Assembly: GCA_031961205.1 (NCBI GenBank)
Contig: JAVRLS010000005.1
Location: 1 to 40,184, forward strand
Reading direction: 5' to 3'
Source: JAVRLS01 sp031961205
GTDB taxonomy: Archaea; Thermoplasmatota; Thermoplasmata; Thermoplasmatales; Thermoplasmataceae
DNA length: 40,184 nucleotides
A model generated the notes under the pieces. The model saw only the letters and a list, made by a program, of their open reading frames with translations. It did no database searches and was not told where the DNA came from. Of this stretch, positions 1 through 9,410 are shown piece by piece; position 1 is the first letter of the stretch; every line of letters begins with the position of its first letter. A program made the translations under genes and the position numbers.

Positions 1-1
1 C

Positions 2-913
2 AGGACGCCGCTGAGCACCGGACGCTACATGGACAGGCTTGGAAAGGTAAGCGATTTCACGATACGCTTCCAGGACCTGAATCCGGACGAAGTTTCCGAG
101 ATTATGGGCGTAAAGGAAAATTATACCAATCTCTCGAAAATAGTTAAGGATGCCTTTGAAAAAATGTCCGGATCAAAGGATGTGGATGACTTCATAAGAG
201 TGGCGGAAAAAATAGATTCTGAGGGAAAGATAGCAGCGAGAATAAAGTATCTCAGAAGGATCAGGCAGATATTCGGGCCAAGGAGCACTGATGTGAGCGA
301 ATACCTTTCACCATCACAGCTAAGTGTCATAGATCTTTCCGGACTCGATCAGAGCCTTGCAAACTATTTTGCCTACAGGGTCATAAGCCAGTCGTATGAT
401 ATGAAGACATCATCATCCTTCGAGTATCCGGTTTTCATATTCATAGAGGAGGCACATAATTTCGTACCTGCGGCCAAAAATAGGCCCGGAGGTGTATCGG
501 GCCTTGTCTTTGACCAGATAAGGAAGATAGCTTCAGAGGGCAGAAAGTTTGGCATATTCCTTGTCGTGATAACACAGAGGCCCGGCAAGATCGATCAGGA
601 CGTGCTGAGCCAGTGTAATTCGCAGATAATTTTACGCGTTACGAATCCGGGCGACCAGAGAGCAATTCTTGAAAGCAGCGAAAACATCAGCGAAAGCCTG
701 ATGGATGACCTGCCATCGCTTGATACCGGTGAAGCCATACTGGTGGGCGAAATCGTAAAGATGCCGGTAATAGCGAAAATAAGAGAAAGGGAAACCGAAG
801 AGGGTGGATCCGACATAGATATAACGGAACTGCTTAAGAGATCACGGGAAGAGGCTGAAAAAAAAGAAAAACCGGAAGATATAATGCAGCACGCGAGGAA
901 ACTCCTGGAGTGA
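2..913 (+). CDS. herA: HerA-type DNA translocase/helicase, C-terminal part (5' end outside window)
   Basis: The frame is open from base 2, so the gene begins upstream; the first internal ATG is at 29. HerA is a hexameric FtsK/VirB4-like ATPase that works with the NurA nuclease and Mre11-Rad50 to resect double-strand breaks. The Walker A part lies outside the window. What remains includes a Walker B-like strand with acidic pair (FIFIEEAH, about residue 136-143 counting from the ATG at 29), a sensor-like VVITQRPGKID segment, the arginine-containing QIILRV region and a charged C-terminal tail. The TGA at 911-913 is followed after six bases by the mre11 ATG, so the genes are probably co-transcribed. 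NurA is not visible and may lie upstream. The family call rests on these motifs plus the Mre11-Rad50 neighbourhood. Confidence 0.9.
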   Translation, partial: RTPLSTGRYMDRLGKVSDFTIRFQDLNPDEVSEIMGVKENYTNLSKIVKDAFEKMSGSKDVDDFIRVAEKIDSEGKIAARIKYLRRIRQIFGPRSTDVSEYLSPSQLSVIDLSGLDQSLANYFAYRVISQSYDMKTSSSFEYPVFIFIEEAHNFVPAAKNRPGGVSGLVFDQIRKIASEGRKFGIFLVVITQRPGKIDQDVLSQCNSQIILRVTNPGDQRAILESSENISESLMDDLPSLDTGEAILVGEIVKMPVIAKIRERETEEGGSDIDITELLKRSREEAEKKEKPEDIMQHARKLLE

Positions 914-919
914 TAGGCC

Positions 920-2038
920 ATGGTTCAGTTCATTCATATGTCCGATACACACCTTGGAAGCAGGCAATACATGATGGACGAAAGGGAGAATGATTTTTAT
1001 GATGCTTTCAACGAAGCCATTGACCTTTCGATAAACGAACACGTGAGTTTTGTTGTGCATACTGGCGACCTCTTCGATTCGTGGATTCCGGGAAACCGGG
1101 CCCTTGTGGTATTCAAAAACGGGATGAGAAAGCTGGATGAACACAGTATTCCATTCTATACAATACTCGGTGATCATGACAGGCCGAAGAGGAATACCGA
1201 TCCTGCGATAAAGATCTTTGATTTTCTCGGAGCTAAACTTCTTGGAGAGAACGGAGCCGAAAGTACTTCAGCCAGAATCGATGGAAAGGAAATACTTATA
1301 ACCGGCATATCGAATATGAGGGGGTACAGAAAAACCCAGCTGATAAATGAATATAATATGGCCTCTTCGATCGCTGAAGGCCATAAGGATTCGATCCTGC
1401 TTTCCCATCAGGCAATAGATCCGTTCTTCAATCCGGATCAGTGTGATGCAAAGTACAGCGATCTCCCGCTCAATTATTCTTATCTCGCATTCGGGCACAT
1501 CCATGATTTCTTTGCGGATAAAAGGGGCCCGGTTTTTTCCTATCCCGGATCGACGGAAATCAAAAGCACGAATGAAATAAAGGGTTTTCTGAAGAACGGG
1601 AAGGGCGTAAACTTAATTTCCCTGGAAAACGGAAATGCCGATCTGACGAGGATAACCCTTAAAAGCCCCAGGTACCAGTTCGAAATAGAGAGCGATGTGA
1701 AAAATTTCATGGATGAGATAAACAGTACAATGAACAGGTATATAGGTGAAATAGGCGAAAAGAGGCCATTGATTTCGCTTAAGGTATATGGGGATGCAAG
1801 CCGTGAAGAAATCGAGAGGCAGATTCGTAACGTTAATAATGCAATATTCAGGAGAGCGGAGATCATAAGGCCGGAAGAGATTCCGCAGATAGGAACAAGT
1901 GTTAGCGAACTGGTAGAATATTTCAGGGCTTTCTTCAAGGACGAGGATATAGTGGATAAGGCAATGCAGGTATACAGGTTTATGAAAGATGACGACGTTT
2001 CATCCGTGAATAAATTCCTTCTGGGTGAAAAACAATGA
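920..2038 (+). CDS. mre11: Mre11 DNA double-strand-break repair nuclease
   Basis: A 372-residue calcineurin-like metallophosphoesterase, the nuclease subunit of the Mre11-Rad50 complex that opens blocked DNA ends. Phosphodiesterase motifs are in order: SDTHLG (D9, H11), GDLFD (D50), LGDHD (84-87), LSHQAI (H163) and FGHIHD (H193, H195). The third motif is normally GNHD; here Asp85 stands where the metal-bridging Asn sits in the Pyrococcus enzyme (Asn84), while the adjacent His86 is kept. The region after about 250 would be the capping and Rad50-binding part. The start follows herA by six bases and the stop overlaps the rad50 start in an ATGA, typical of translational coupling. Identification is firm; the effect of the Asp is unknown. 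Confidence 0.95.
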   Translation: MVQFIHMSDTHLGSRQYMMDERENDFYDAFNEAIDLSINEHVSFVVHTGDLFDSWIPGNRALVVFKNGMRKLDEHSIPFYTILGDHDRPKRNTDPAIKIFDFLGAKLLGENGAESTSARIDGKEILITGISNMRGYRKTQLINEYNMASSIAEGHKDSILLSHQAIDPFFNPDQCDAKYSDLPLNYSYLAFGHIHDFFADKRGPVFSYPGSTEIKSTNEIKGFLKNGKGVNLISLENGNADLTRITLKSPRYQFEIESDVKNFMDEINSTMNRYIGEIGEKRPLISLKVYGDASREEIERQIRNVNNAIFRRAEIIRPEEIPQIGTSVSELVEYFRAFFKDEDIVDKAMQVYRFMKDDDVSSVNKFLLGEKQ

Positions 2039-4719
2039 TAATAGACAGCTTAAAACTTAAAAATTTCATTTCTCACGCTGAAACCGAAATATATTTTGAA
2101 AAGGGTGTGAATATAATCATAGGCAATAATGGCGCAGGGAAATCCAGCATAGTTGATGGACTGAAATATGCATTGTTCGGGGAGAAGAGGGGAAAATCCA
2201 TACAGGAACTTGTCAGGAAGGGATCCCGTGAACTTGAAGTCCAGCTCAAATTCAAAAACAATTCACATGATTATGAGATCAGGAGGTTCCTGAATATCAG
2301 GGGAAAAAGCACGGAAAGGGATGCAACCTTCTCAGAGGATGGAAACGTAATTGCCACCGGAATAACAAACGTGGATCGTGTGATAGAGGAGAAGATAGGA
2401 ATAAGCAAGGACCTGTTTCTCAATTCAGTTTTCGTGGGCCAGGGTGAGATGGATTACCTCATTTCAAGGGACCCGAGGGAAAGGAAGGACCTTTTTGACA
2501 GGATACTCGGGATAGATATACTGACAAGAATTTATGAAAAGCTTAAAGAACCAATCGATGAACTTGAAAAGGAAACGTTCAGTTATGATGATACAGTTGC
2601 CCAGATCGATGAAGCCAGAAGCAGGATAAAAACAGGGACAGATGAAATTAATGCCCTTAAATCAGAAGTTGATGAAGAGGAAAAGATCAAGAAAAAGATG
2701 TCCGCAGATCTAAACGATATAGACAGCAATATCGAAAACCTCCGAAAGCAGATCGCTAAGATCGAAACGATCAGGGATAACATGAAAAAGGACGAGGCCG
2801 ACAGATCAAAGGCTATGGAAGAAATAGGAAGGCTTGTTTCGGAAGGAAAGAAGATTTCCGATTTTGTCAGGAGGAAACAGGAGATAGAAAAAAACAGCTT
2901 ATTCATAAACAGGCAGGATGCCAGAAAATACTTTACGTATGTGGATAAAAGGAAGTCGGTCATGGAGTCGATCTCAAATCTTGAGAAGCAGGTTGAGAAC
3001 CACGAAAAAAATATCAGGAATCTTGAAAACCTGAAGGAGAAGCACAATGATTATCAGAATTTCATCCAGAGGAAAAATGCCATAGACCAGAGGCTGATGG
3101 AAATCGAAGGCGACGAAAGGGATTATACGGTAAAAAGCGACAGGATAAATAAGCTGAAGGAGGAGATATCAGTTACCAACAGGGACCTGGAAGGACTGAA
3201 AAAGGCCATTCTTGATAATACGGGCATAGAGTACCCGGATGAACAGGCAATTGAAAATGCAAGAAGGGAAGCAAATACTGAAAATAAGAAGCTCCAGGAT
3301 GATATAAAAGAGGCAGAAATTAAAATAAAGGAAGATGAAAGAGATAAGAAGCTTTTACGCGAATATTCATCAATGCTGAATGGAAAAGGCATATGCCCTG
3401 TGTGCGGTACAGGCCTTGGATCGGAAAAGGCCGAAAGCATAGTCGAACACTACGGGATCGAAATAAGCGGGAAGGACGGGGAGATCCAGATATTAAGAAA
3501 AAAAGCAGAGGATCTCTCCACCATTCAGAGAAAAAAAGAGATTCTTTTAAAATTTCTTGATTCATCTGTAGTGCATGGTTTTTTGATGAAATCTGAAACG
3601 GTAAAAACCAGGAAAGATGATCTTGAAAAATTGCTTTCCGGTTTCGAAAGGCTGGAGAAAATTCATGAAGAGTATTTAAGGCTGAAGGGGGAGCTTGCGA
3701 ATACGGACCTGGAATCCATGAGGGAATACGAAGATACGTACAGGTCGTTAATGCATGAAATTGACAGGACAGATATCACCGTAATCAGGCAAAATCTGGA
3801 GAATAACAGGAAAACACTTGGAGAAATTAATGATTTCATCTCAACAGTTGAAATGAAGATTCCTGGAATAGCTAGGGAAAATGAGAATAATCTGGCTAAA
3901 CTGGAGGATGAATACAGAATAGCAAATGAAAAGGATTCGCAGTTCCAGAGCCTGCAGGCCAGGATTAAGGCAAAGCAGGATGAGGTTGAAAGGATCGATA
4001 ATAGAATTTCCGAAGAGAACGCTACTGCTTCCCAGTACGATCATATCATGGAAGAGAAGAAGCTTTACGAGATGAAGCACGACGAAAAAACAAAGCTTAT
4101 AAATGACAGCCTGAAATCGATCTATGGCAAGAATGGAAAGATAGAATCCATAAAAAGAAGCATTGATGATCTTTCTGATAGCATAAAGTCCCTGGAAAGC
4201 AGAAAACAATCAATTGAGAATGTAATGCATGCCAAGGAACTCCTGGTAAAGATAAGAAAAGCGTTTGACAGAGACGGAATCCCGGCCATGATCAGGAAGG
4301 ATGCCTCCGGCTTTATGACAAACAGGACAAACCACTACCTGAATTCGTTCAGTCTCGATATAGACGATCTGGACATAGACCAGGACTTTAACATATCAGT
4401 ATTCCGCGGAGGGATAAAGGAATCCGTCGACAACCTGAGCGGAGGGGAAAAAACTGCCATAGCCTTTGCAGTTCGCCTTGCAATAGCGGAATTCCTGCTC
4501 AAGAATGTAAGCGTTCTTGTCATGGATGAGCCAACGACATACCTGGATGAGGAAAGAAGAAACAGCCTGAAAGAGATCATAGAGTATTCGCTAAAGGATG
4601 AGGACATAATACCGCAGATGATAATGATATCCCATCACAGGGAAATGATATCGGCTGCAGACGCGTCATTTGAGGTCAAAAAAATCAATGGATCATCCCG
4701 TGTTGAATCAATAAGGTGA
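2035..4719 (+). CDS. rad50: Rad50 ATPase, SMC-like coiled-coil subunit of the Mre11 complex
   Basis: An 894-residue ABC-type ATPase with the Rad50 layout. The N-terminal lobe has Walker A (GNNGAGKSS, from residue 30). Long heptad-rich Lys/Glu coiled coils flank a zinc hook CPVC (C454, C457) at the middle, and the C-terminal lobe has the signature LSGGEK (from 801), Walker B VLVMDEPT (about 828-835), the D-loop TTYLDE and the His switch MISHH. It tethers DNA ends through hook dimerisation and controls Mre11 by ATP cycling. The length matches archaeal Rad50. It overlaps mre11 by four bases (ATGA). No gene follows on this strand for about 190 bases, so it ends the herA-mre11-rad50 operon as seen here. 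Confidence 0.96.
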   Translation: MIIDSLKLKNFISHAETEIYFEKGVNIIIGNNGAGKSSIVDGLKYALFGEKRGKSIQELVRKGSRELEVQLKFKNNSHDYEIRRFLNIRGKSTERDATFSEDGNVIATGITNVDRVIEEKIGISKDLFLNSVFVGQGEMDYLISRDPRERKDLFDRILGIDILTRIYEKLKEPIDELEKETFSYDDTVAQIDEARSRIKTGTDEINALKSEVDEEEKIKKKMSADLNDIDSNIENLRKQIAKIETIRDNMKKDEADRSKAMEEIGRLVSEGKKISDFVRRKQEIEKNSLFINRQDARKYFTYVDKRKSVMESISNLEKQVENHEKNIRNLENLKEKHNDYQNFIQRKNAIDQRLMEIEGDERDYTVKSDRINKLKEEISVTNRDLEGLKKAILDNTGIEYPDEQAIENARREANTENKKLQDDIKEAEIKIKEDERDKKLLREYSSMLNGKGICPVCGTGLGSEKAESIVEHYGIEISGKDGEIQILRKKAEDLSTIQRKKEILLKFLDSSVVHGFLMKSETVKTRKDDLEKLLSGFERLEKIHEEYLRLKGELANTDLESMREYEDTYRSLMHEIDRTDITVIRQNLENNRKTLGEINDFISTVEMKIPGIARENENNLAKLEDEYRIANEKDSQFQSLQARIKAKQDEVERIDNRISEENATASQYDHIMEEKKLYEMKHDEKTKLINDSLKSIYGKNGKIESIKRSIDDLSDSIKSLESRKQSIENVMHAKELLVKIRKAFDRDGIPAMIRKDASGFMTNRTNHYLNSFSLDIDDLDIDQDFNISVFRGGIKESVDNLSGGEKTAIAFAVRLAIAEFLLKNVSVLVMDEPTTYLDEERRNSLKEIIEYSLKDEDIIPQMIMISHHREMISAADASFEVKKINGSSRVESIR

Positions 4720-4913
4720 TGCATTCGTTTATCATATTTCCTGAAATGATCATTGATCCTCCGGGTTAATGCGCACATGTGATCGGACAGTAAATGCCCC
4801 TGATAATATTCGTTTCCCATAAGCATTCTATTTTATATATTAGCATGTAATAATGAAGAAAGATAAAAAACAAAATAGATGTTTATTTTGATTTTTATTA
4901 AAAAGTGTTTAAA

Positions 4914-6134
4914 ATGGTAGGATTCGAAGAATTTAATTTGAACAAAAACCTTCTTGAGGCTCTTAAGCGGATGGGTTATTCCGAAACTACAGAGGTTCAG
5001 GAAAAGGCTATACCGGTCATTATGTCCGGTAAAGATGTTGTAGTGAGAGCGAAAACCGGTACAGGCAAGACTGGAGCTTTTCTTATACCAATAATTGAAT
5101 CTATTTCTGATACGCGAGGAATATCAGCGCTGATTATATCCCCAACCAGGGAGTTGTCCCAGCAGACTTTTCGTTTTCTGAAGAAAATGGTTGCGGGATC
5201 TGACCTTAAAACCGGGCTTGTTTATGGCGGATCGTCAATAGAGGCACAGATAACGTTTTTGAGGAGAGGCATAAATATCCTTGTAGGTACGCCTGGAAGA
5301 ATAATAGACCTGGCTGACAGAGGAAAATTAAATCTTTCCCATATAAAATATTTTGTGCTCGATGAGGCCGATCAGATGCTTGATATGGGTTTCATGGAAG
5401 ACATAAAATATATAATTTCAAAAATGCCGGCCAAAAGGCAGACGATGCTTTTCTCAGCAACCATGCCAAAGGATATCCTTGATCTTGCGACCAATTACAT
5501 GATCGATCCTGAGTATCTTGTTGTGGGCAAAGAGGAGGAAATCATAGTTAGCAATATAACGCACAGATACACAGTGGCTGATAAAAGAACAAAGGTACAG
5601 ACGCTTATAACGTATATCGATCGCTACAATCCCAAAAAGGCGATAATCTTTTCCCAGACAAAGAGGAATGCAGACTATCTCTATCGCATACTTATGGATA
5701 AGGGATACAGCGCAGTGGTCATCCATGGTGATCTCAGGCAGTCCCAGAGGGAAAGGTCACTCCTGGATTTCAGGAACGGTGCAAGATTCCTGATAGCTAC
5801 AAACGTAGCGGCAAGAGGGCTTGATATCAGGGACATATCAGAGATCATAAATTATGATATCCCGGAGGATCCGAATGTTTATGTACACAGATCCGGAAGG
5901 GCAGCAAGGATGGGCGCAGACGGATCAACTTTTTCAATAGTATCAAGGGACGATCTTTACATGGTGAAAAACATAGAAAGATTTGCCAGGATAAAGATGG
6001 ATTACCTTAAAGTTTTTGATGATGAAACTTCAAACCCGGAGAGCTTCAGGCCTTCTAGAAACAGAAGTACCGGAAATTACGGGCATAACAACAGGAGATT
6101 CGTCAGATCAAGAAGCCGCAGGATACAGAATTGA
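4914..6134 (+). CDS. DEAD-box ATP-dependent RNA helicase
   Basis: A superfamily 2 RNA helicase of 406 residues. All core motifs are visible: a Q-motif region around TEVQEKAIP, motif I AKTGTGKTGA, Ia PTREL, GG, Ib TPGRI, II DEAD, III SAT, IV IIFSQT, V TNVAARGLDI and VI HRSGRAAR. In motif VI the usual HRxGRTGR reads HRSGRAAR. The C-terminal tail after about residue 375 is Arg/Asn/Ser-rich (ending in RSRSRR), as often seen in RNA-annealing tails. I prefer ATG 4914; an in-frame GTG at 4905 would add three residues. Such genes in archaea usually remodel mRNA or rRNA and are often cold-responsive. The gene stands alone, with an AT-rich upstream region and no clear Shine-Dalgarno. Confidence 0.92.
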   Translation: MVGFEEFNLNKNLLEALKRMGYSETTEVQEKAIPVIMSGKDVVVRAKTGTGKTGAFLIPIIESISDTRGISALIISPTRELSQQTFRFLKKMVAGSDLKTGLVYGGSSIEAQITFLRRGINILVGTPGRIIDLADRGKLNLSHIKYFVLDEADQMLDMGFMEDIKYIISKMPAKRQTMLFSATMPKDILDLATNYMIDPEYLVVGKEEEIIVSNITHRYTVADKRTKVQTLITYIDRYNPKKAIIFSQTKRNADYLYRILMDKGYSAVVIHGDLRQSQRERSLLDFRNGARFLIATNVAARGLDIRDISEIINYDIPEDPNVYVHRSGRAARMGADGSTFSIVSRDDLYMVKNIERFARIKMDYLKVFDDETSNPESFRPSRNRSTGNYGHNNRRFVRSRSRRIQN

Positions 6135-6223
6135 TATATTCTGTGTTCATTGTCTTTTTTTGAATTCCGTGAAGATGCATGATAACATTATATAAATGAA
6201 TAGTATGACTTTTCTTCGCATGC

Positions 6224-7507
6224 ATGTCTGACAATAAATGGTTTTACAGTTACCTGTTCTCCAGTATGGCCTCAGGTGTAACGAACCCGATGATACCGCT
6301 ATTTGTCGTGCTGTATCTTAAATCAAATGTATTTTATGTTGGGCTTGCGTCAGCAATATCCTCTGCTGCATCCGTTCCAGCCCTTATTTTATGGGGTAAT
6401 CTGTCAGATGCAATTTCAAAGAGGAAAATATTTGTTGTAATAGGATTTTTTGGTGGTTTCGCCTCACTGTTGCTGATAGTTTTCGTTCACACAGTCTATC
6501 AGTTTATGGGAATCCTTATCCTGTTCCAGGTAGTTGCAATGGCTTCTGTACCTGTTTCCACGATAATGATCCTTGAAAGTAATACCATTGAAAAATGGGC
6601 GGGGATGATATCCAGGTTTAACATGGTATCCGGCATCGGATCTGTTCTCGGCCTGGCGACTGGAATTGCCTTCATTACCGTTGACAGCGATCCCATGTAC
6701 CTGCCCTATGTTTACATACTGTCATCAATAATCTACCTGGTATCGGCAATACTTGCTATTTTTGTAATAAAAGAGCCGTCGAGGATACTGAACAGAAACA
6801 GGCTTGGTGGGATACATACTTTCAGGATACTTGAAAAAACCAGGTATTTTCCGAGTTCAGTGATACATTTCATGGCAGTTCCTTTCCACAGAAATGGTGA
6901 GAAAATGAGTGGAAACCTGAAGTTTTTTCTCTTTTCAACGGCATTTCTTATGTTTGGATTCCAGATGTTTTTTGTCCCGTTTCCTGTTATGGTTATAAAA
7001 TTTGATGCTTCAACGCTTGACATATTTATAATGTATATGCTCAATTCATTGCTATCCACAATCTCTTTTATATACGCGGGCAGATTCGTGAACAGGTTTG
7101 GAGGAAAATTTTCACTTGCAATATCCATTGTTGCCCGTATCATAGTCTTCGGGCTGGCTTCGCTAATACCGGTCCTGCTGTTCGGGATCTCTGCCCTGCT
7201 GGTTTCTATAACGGTATATGCTCTGCTTGGAGGTGTGTGGAGCATAATTAGTGTGAGCCAGGTCAATTATGTTTCAAAAAATGCAGGGCAAAAGAACAGA
7301 GGTAAGGCCGTAGGATGGTACAACTCGCTCCTTGGAGTCGGGCAGATTTTTGGAGGACTTGCATCCGGCTATGTTTCCGTCATAATGGGTTATTCAATGG
7401 ATTTCATAATCTCTTCGGTAGTTATTACAATTGGCCTTGTTATGATACTGGCCGGTTATCGCGGCGAAAGCATAGCGAAAATGAAAAACAGGGTACAAAA
7501 TATTTAG
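6224..7507 (+). CDS. Major facilitator superfamily transporter
   Basis: A 427-residue membrane protein with about twelve hydrophobic spans. A WGNLSDAISKRK segment around residue 65 fits the MFS loop 2-3 motif (G-x3-D-x2-[GS]-[RK]), and the second half repeats the pattern with YAGRFVNRFGGK. A hydrophilic loop near 185-230 separates the two six-helix bundles. The TATA-like TATATAAA at 6189-6196 lies about 31 nt before the ATG, so the 5' UTR would be only a few bases. Substrate cannot be read from sequence; drug or sugar efflux is possible. It converges on the sepF gene, with ten bases between the stops. Confidence 0.85.
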   Translation: MSDNKWFYSYLFSSMASGVTNPMIPLFVVLYLKSNVFYVGLASAISSAASVPALILWGNLSDAISKRKIFVVIGFFGGFASLLLIVFVHTVYQFMGILILFQVVAMASVPVSTIMILESNTIEKWAGMISRFNMVSGIGSVLGLATGIAFITVDSDPMYLPYVYILSSIIYLVSAILAIFVIKEPSRILNRNRLGGIHTFRILEKTRYFPSSVIHFMAVPFHRNGEKMSGNLKFFLFSTAFLMFGFQMFFVPFPVMVIKFDASTLDIFIMYMLNSLLSTISFIYAGRFVNRFGGKFSLAISIVARIIVFGLASLIPVLLFGISALLVSITVYALLGGVWSIISVSQVNYVSKNAGQKNRGKAVGWYNSLLGVGQIFGGLASGYVSVIMGYSMDFIISSVVITIGLVMILAGYRGESIAKMKNRVQNI

Positions 7508-7517
7508 GCAGGATAAA

Positions 7518-7877
7518 TCATAATGACAGAGAACCCCGGTATTTTTCCCTGTCTATCCTTATGCCTGAAGGAGTTATCATTATCATGTTTTTTGAAATCT
7601 TAGCTATGTCTCCATTTATTTCCTTGCTAACATTTATTGATTTATCAATAATTTTCTTCTCGTTTAAGTCATCTGAAACAGCGGATATATCCAGTAAAAG
7701 TATGTTTCCATCATATGAAAATTTCAGGGCTTCAAGCATATCTTCATAACTGTAGATTTCAGCAACTTTGACTATTTTTTGATCTTCGGCATCATTTGGA
7801 ATTGGTATATTGGCTAGATCGATGAATTTTATCTTATCATCTGTCGGCTTCTTTTCCTGTTTCTTTTTAAAAAGCAT
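7518..7877 (-). CDS. sepF: SepF-like cell-division protein
   Basis: A 119-residue protein matching the archaeal SepF fold. The charged N-terminus MLFKKKQEKK could act as a membrane-anchoring segment. The core runs from about residue 38, with KVAEIYSYEDMLEALKFSYDG, then ILLLDISAV, a helix, and the closing GDIAKISKNMIMITPSGIRI. Known archaeal SepF proteins anchor FtsZ to the membrane and co-occur with it. FtsZ is not in this window, so the partner is inferred. The gene is monocistronic, converging on the MFS gene, with a weak TATA-like stretch near 7901-7908 on the minus strand. A wall-less cell would use it for membrane constriction alone. Confidence 0.82.
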   Translation of the reverse strand: MLFKKKQEKKPTDDKIKFIDLANIPIPNDAEDQKIVKVAEIYSYEDMLEALKFSYDGNILLLDISAVSDDLNEKKIIDKSINVSKEINGDIAKISKNMIMITPSGIRIDREKYRGSLSL

Positions 7878-7999
7878 TGATAAGTAACACCATAGTTAGT
7901 ATTTTAGTTTTTTGACTCCCCTCTTTAAACCTTAACGGTCTTAGGTATATTGCATAATTTTTATAAGTCCGGCATTTTATTTGGTATCTAAAACTGCCA

Positions 8000-8680
8000 T
8001 CAGCGGGAAACCCTCTTTATGAAAAGTTCAAACAGATTTCTGAAGCCGTCCTTCCATGTATTAAGCTTGGGCTTCGAAATACGCATTCCGTACTTTATCG
8101 GTATTTCCAGGAACTTTCCGTTCCTGATTGCTTCTATCTTGATGTTCTGCGAAAATGACATGCCATATCCAAGGTTTTTCATTTTTTTGTATAATGACGA
8201 ACGGAATATCCACATCCCGCTCTGAGAATCGTTTATGTTAACCTTGAAGAATATTCTCATCGTAAAATTCAGTACCATGTTTCCAACATAATGCAATGTT
8301 GTGTAGCTTGTGCTTGTACGAAATTTCATTCTATCACATGATATAAAATCAACATCATCCAGGAGCATTATTTCTATAAGTGGCCTGATTATATCTGTTG
8401 GATATGTCCCATCACCGTCAAGGCACACGATGATATCGCCTGTGGATCTCTCCAGGCCCGTATGATATGCTCTCCCGTAACCCTTTCTTGGCTCCTCTAT
8501 AACTGTTGCCCCCTTTGAAGCTGCTATCACGCAGGTATCGTCGGTTGAATTTGTGTCAACAACTATTATCTCGCATTTTTTAAAATTTTCCAGTATACCG
8601 TCTATCACTCTTCCGATAGTCCTTCCTTCATTGATTGTCGGGATTATGAAGCTGACATTATGATCTTCCACTATTTCCAT
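8000..8680 (-). CDS. Family 2 glycosyltransferase, dolichyl-phosphate sugar synthase-like
   Basis: A 226-residue GT-A fold glycosyltransferase. The start of the fold, VSFIIPTINEGRTIGRVID, and EIIVVDTNSTDDT lead to the metal-binding DxD-type motif CLDGDGTYP (about 88-96). The rest continues as in DPM1-like enzymes, with SGMWIFRSSLYKKM and a basic C-terminus. There is no obvious membrane domain, so it is likely peripheral. Enzymes of this group transfer mannose or glucose from a nucleotide sugar to dolichyl phosphate for glycoprotein or glycolipid synthesis, which fits a heavily glycosylated thermoacidophile membrane. The exact donor and acceptor are not readable. The gene stands alone and diverges from the peroxiredoxin gene across an AT-rich 200-base spacer. 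Confidence 0.85.
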   Translation of the reverse strand: MEIVEDHNVSFIIPTINEGRTIGRVIDGILENFKKCEIIVVDTNSTDDTCVIAASKGATVIEEPRKGYGRAYHTGLERSTGDIIVCLDGDGTYPTDIIRPLIEIMLLDDVDFISCDRMKFRTSTSYTTLHYVGNMVLNFTMRIFFKVNINDSQSGMWIFRSSLYKKMKNLGYGMSFSQNIKIEAIRNGKFLEIPIKYGMRISKPKLNTWKDGFRNLFELFIKRVSR

Positions 8681-8854
8681 ACGACACCTTTTTACGATAC
8701 AATATTATTGCGGTTTCGGTTATAAGCACATAACATTTGTAATATAATAATATTTACGTATAGCCCGTAAGGCTGAAATTGCTTATCAGAACATTTAAAC
8801 TTTATACTTATTTATATGAGTTGCATTATTTTTATTATAAATTTCATGATAAAC

Positions 8855-8863
8855 ATTATAAAC
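8855..8863 (+). promoter_or_regulatory. TATA element of the peroxiredoxin gene (leaderless)
   Basis: ATTATAAAC is centred about 26 nt before the ATG at 8884, exactly where an archaeal TATA box would sit if transcription starts at the start codon. There is no Shine-Dalgarno between them, which supports a leaderless mRNA. Confidence 0.6.
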
Positions 8864-8883
8864 TACTTTGCAATTAACCATTT

Positions 8884-9408
8884 ATGTCATTAGTAAATAA
8901 GTCTGCGCCAGATTTTGAATCAGACGCATATGTGAACGGACAGGTAAAGAAAGTAAGGCTAAGCAGTTACAGGGGAAAGTGGGTTGTTCTCTTTTTTTAT
9001 CCCGCAGATTTCACCTTTGTATGCCCCACTGAAGTCGAGGGTTTTGCTGAAGACTACGAGAAATTCAAAAAGAAGAATACAGAAGTCATATCAGTGAGCG
9101 AAGATACTGTATTCGTCCACAAGGCATGGGTTGAAAACGATGAGAGGGTTGCAAAGGCAAAGTATCCGATGGTTGAAGACAGGAAGGGCATAATTGCAAG
9201 AGCATATGATGTTTACAATGATGAAAATGGAAACGCACAGCGCGGCCTTTTCATAATAAACCCGGACGGACTCATTAAATACCTCGTTATAACTGACGAC
9301 AATGTGGGCAGAAGCACGGCTGAAACCCTGAGAGTTCTTGAGGCCCTTCAGGCCGGTGGGCTCTGCCCGGTGAACTGGAAAGAAGGCGAACCTTTGATAA
9401 AGGTTTAA
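8884..9408 (+). CDS. AhpC/Prx-type 2-Cys peroxiredoxin
   Basis: A 174-residue thiol peroxidase that reduces hydrogen peroxide and organic hydroperoxides. The peroxidatic cysteine is in FTFVCPTE (C47), with the conserved Pro, Thr and later Arg contexts of the Prx1/AhpC class. The resolving cysteine is in the C-terminal LCPVNWKEG (C161). This makes it a typical 2-Cys enzyme, shorter at the C-terminus than eukaryotic forms. The disulfide reductase partner is not in the window. The start is the ATG at 8884, 26 nt after a TATA box. The stop lies two bases from the end of the convergent signal peptidase gene, with a T-rich stretch at 9417-9425 that could serve termination. Confidence 0.93.
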   Translation: MSLVNKSAPDFESDAYVNGQVKKVRLSSYRGKWVVLFFYPADFTFVCPTEVEGFAEDYEKFKKKNTEVISVSEDTVFVHKAWVENDERVAKAKYPMVEDRKGIIARAYDVYNDENGNAQRGLFIINPDGLIKYLVITDDNVGRSTAETLRVLEALQAGGLCPVNWKEGEPLIKV

Positions 9409-9410
9409 TC

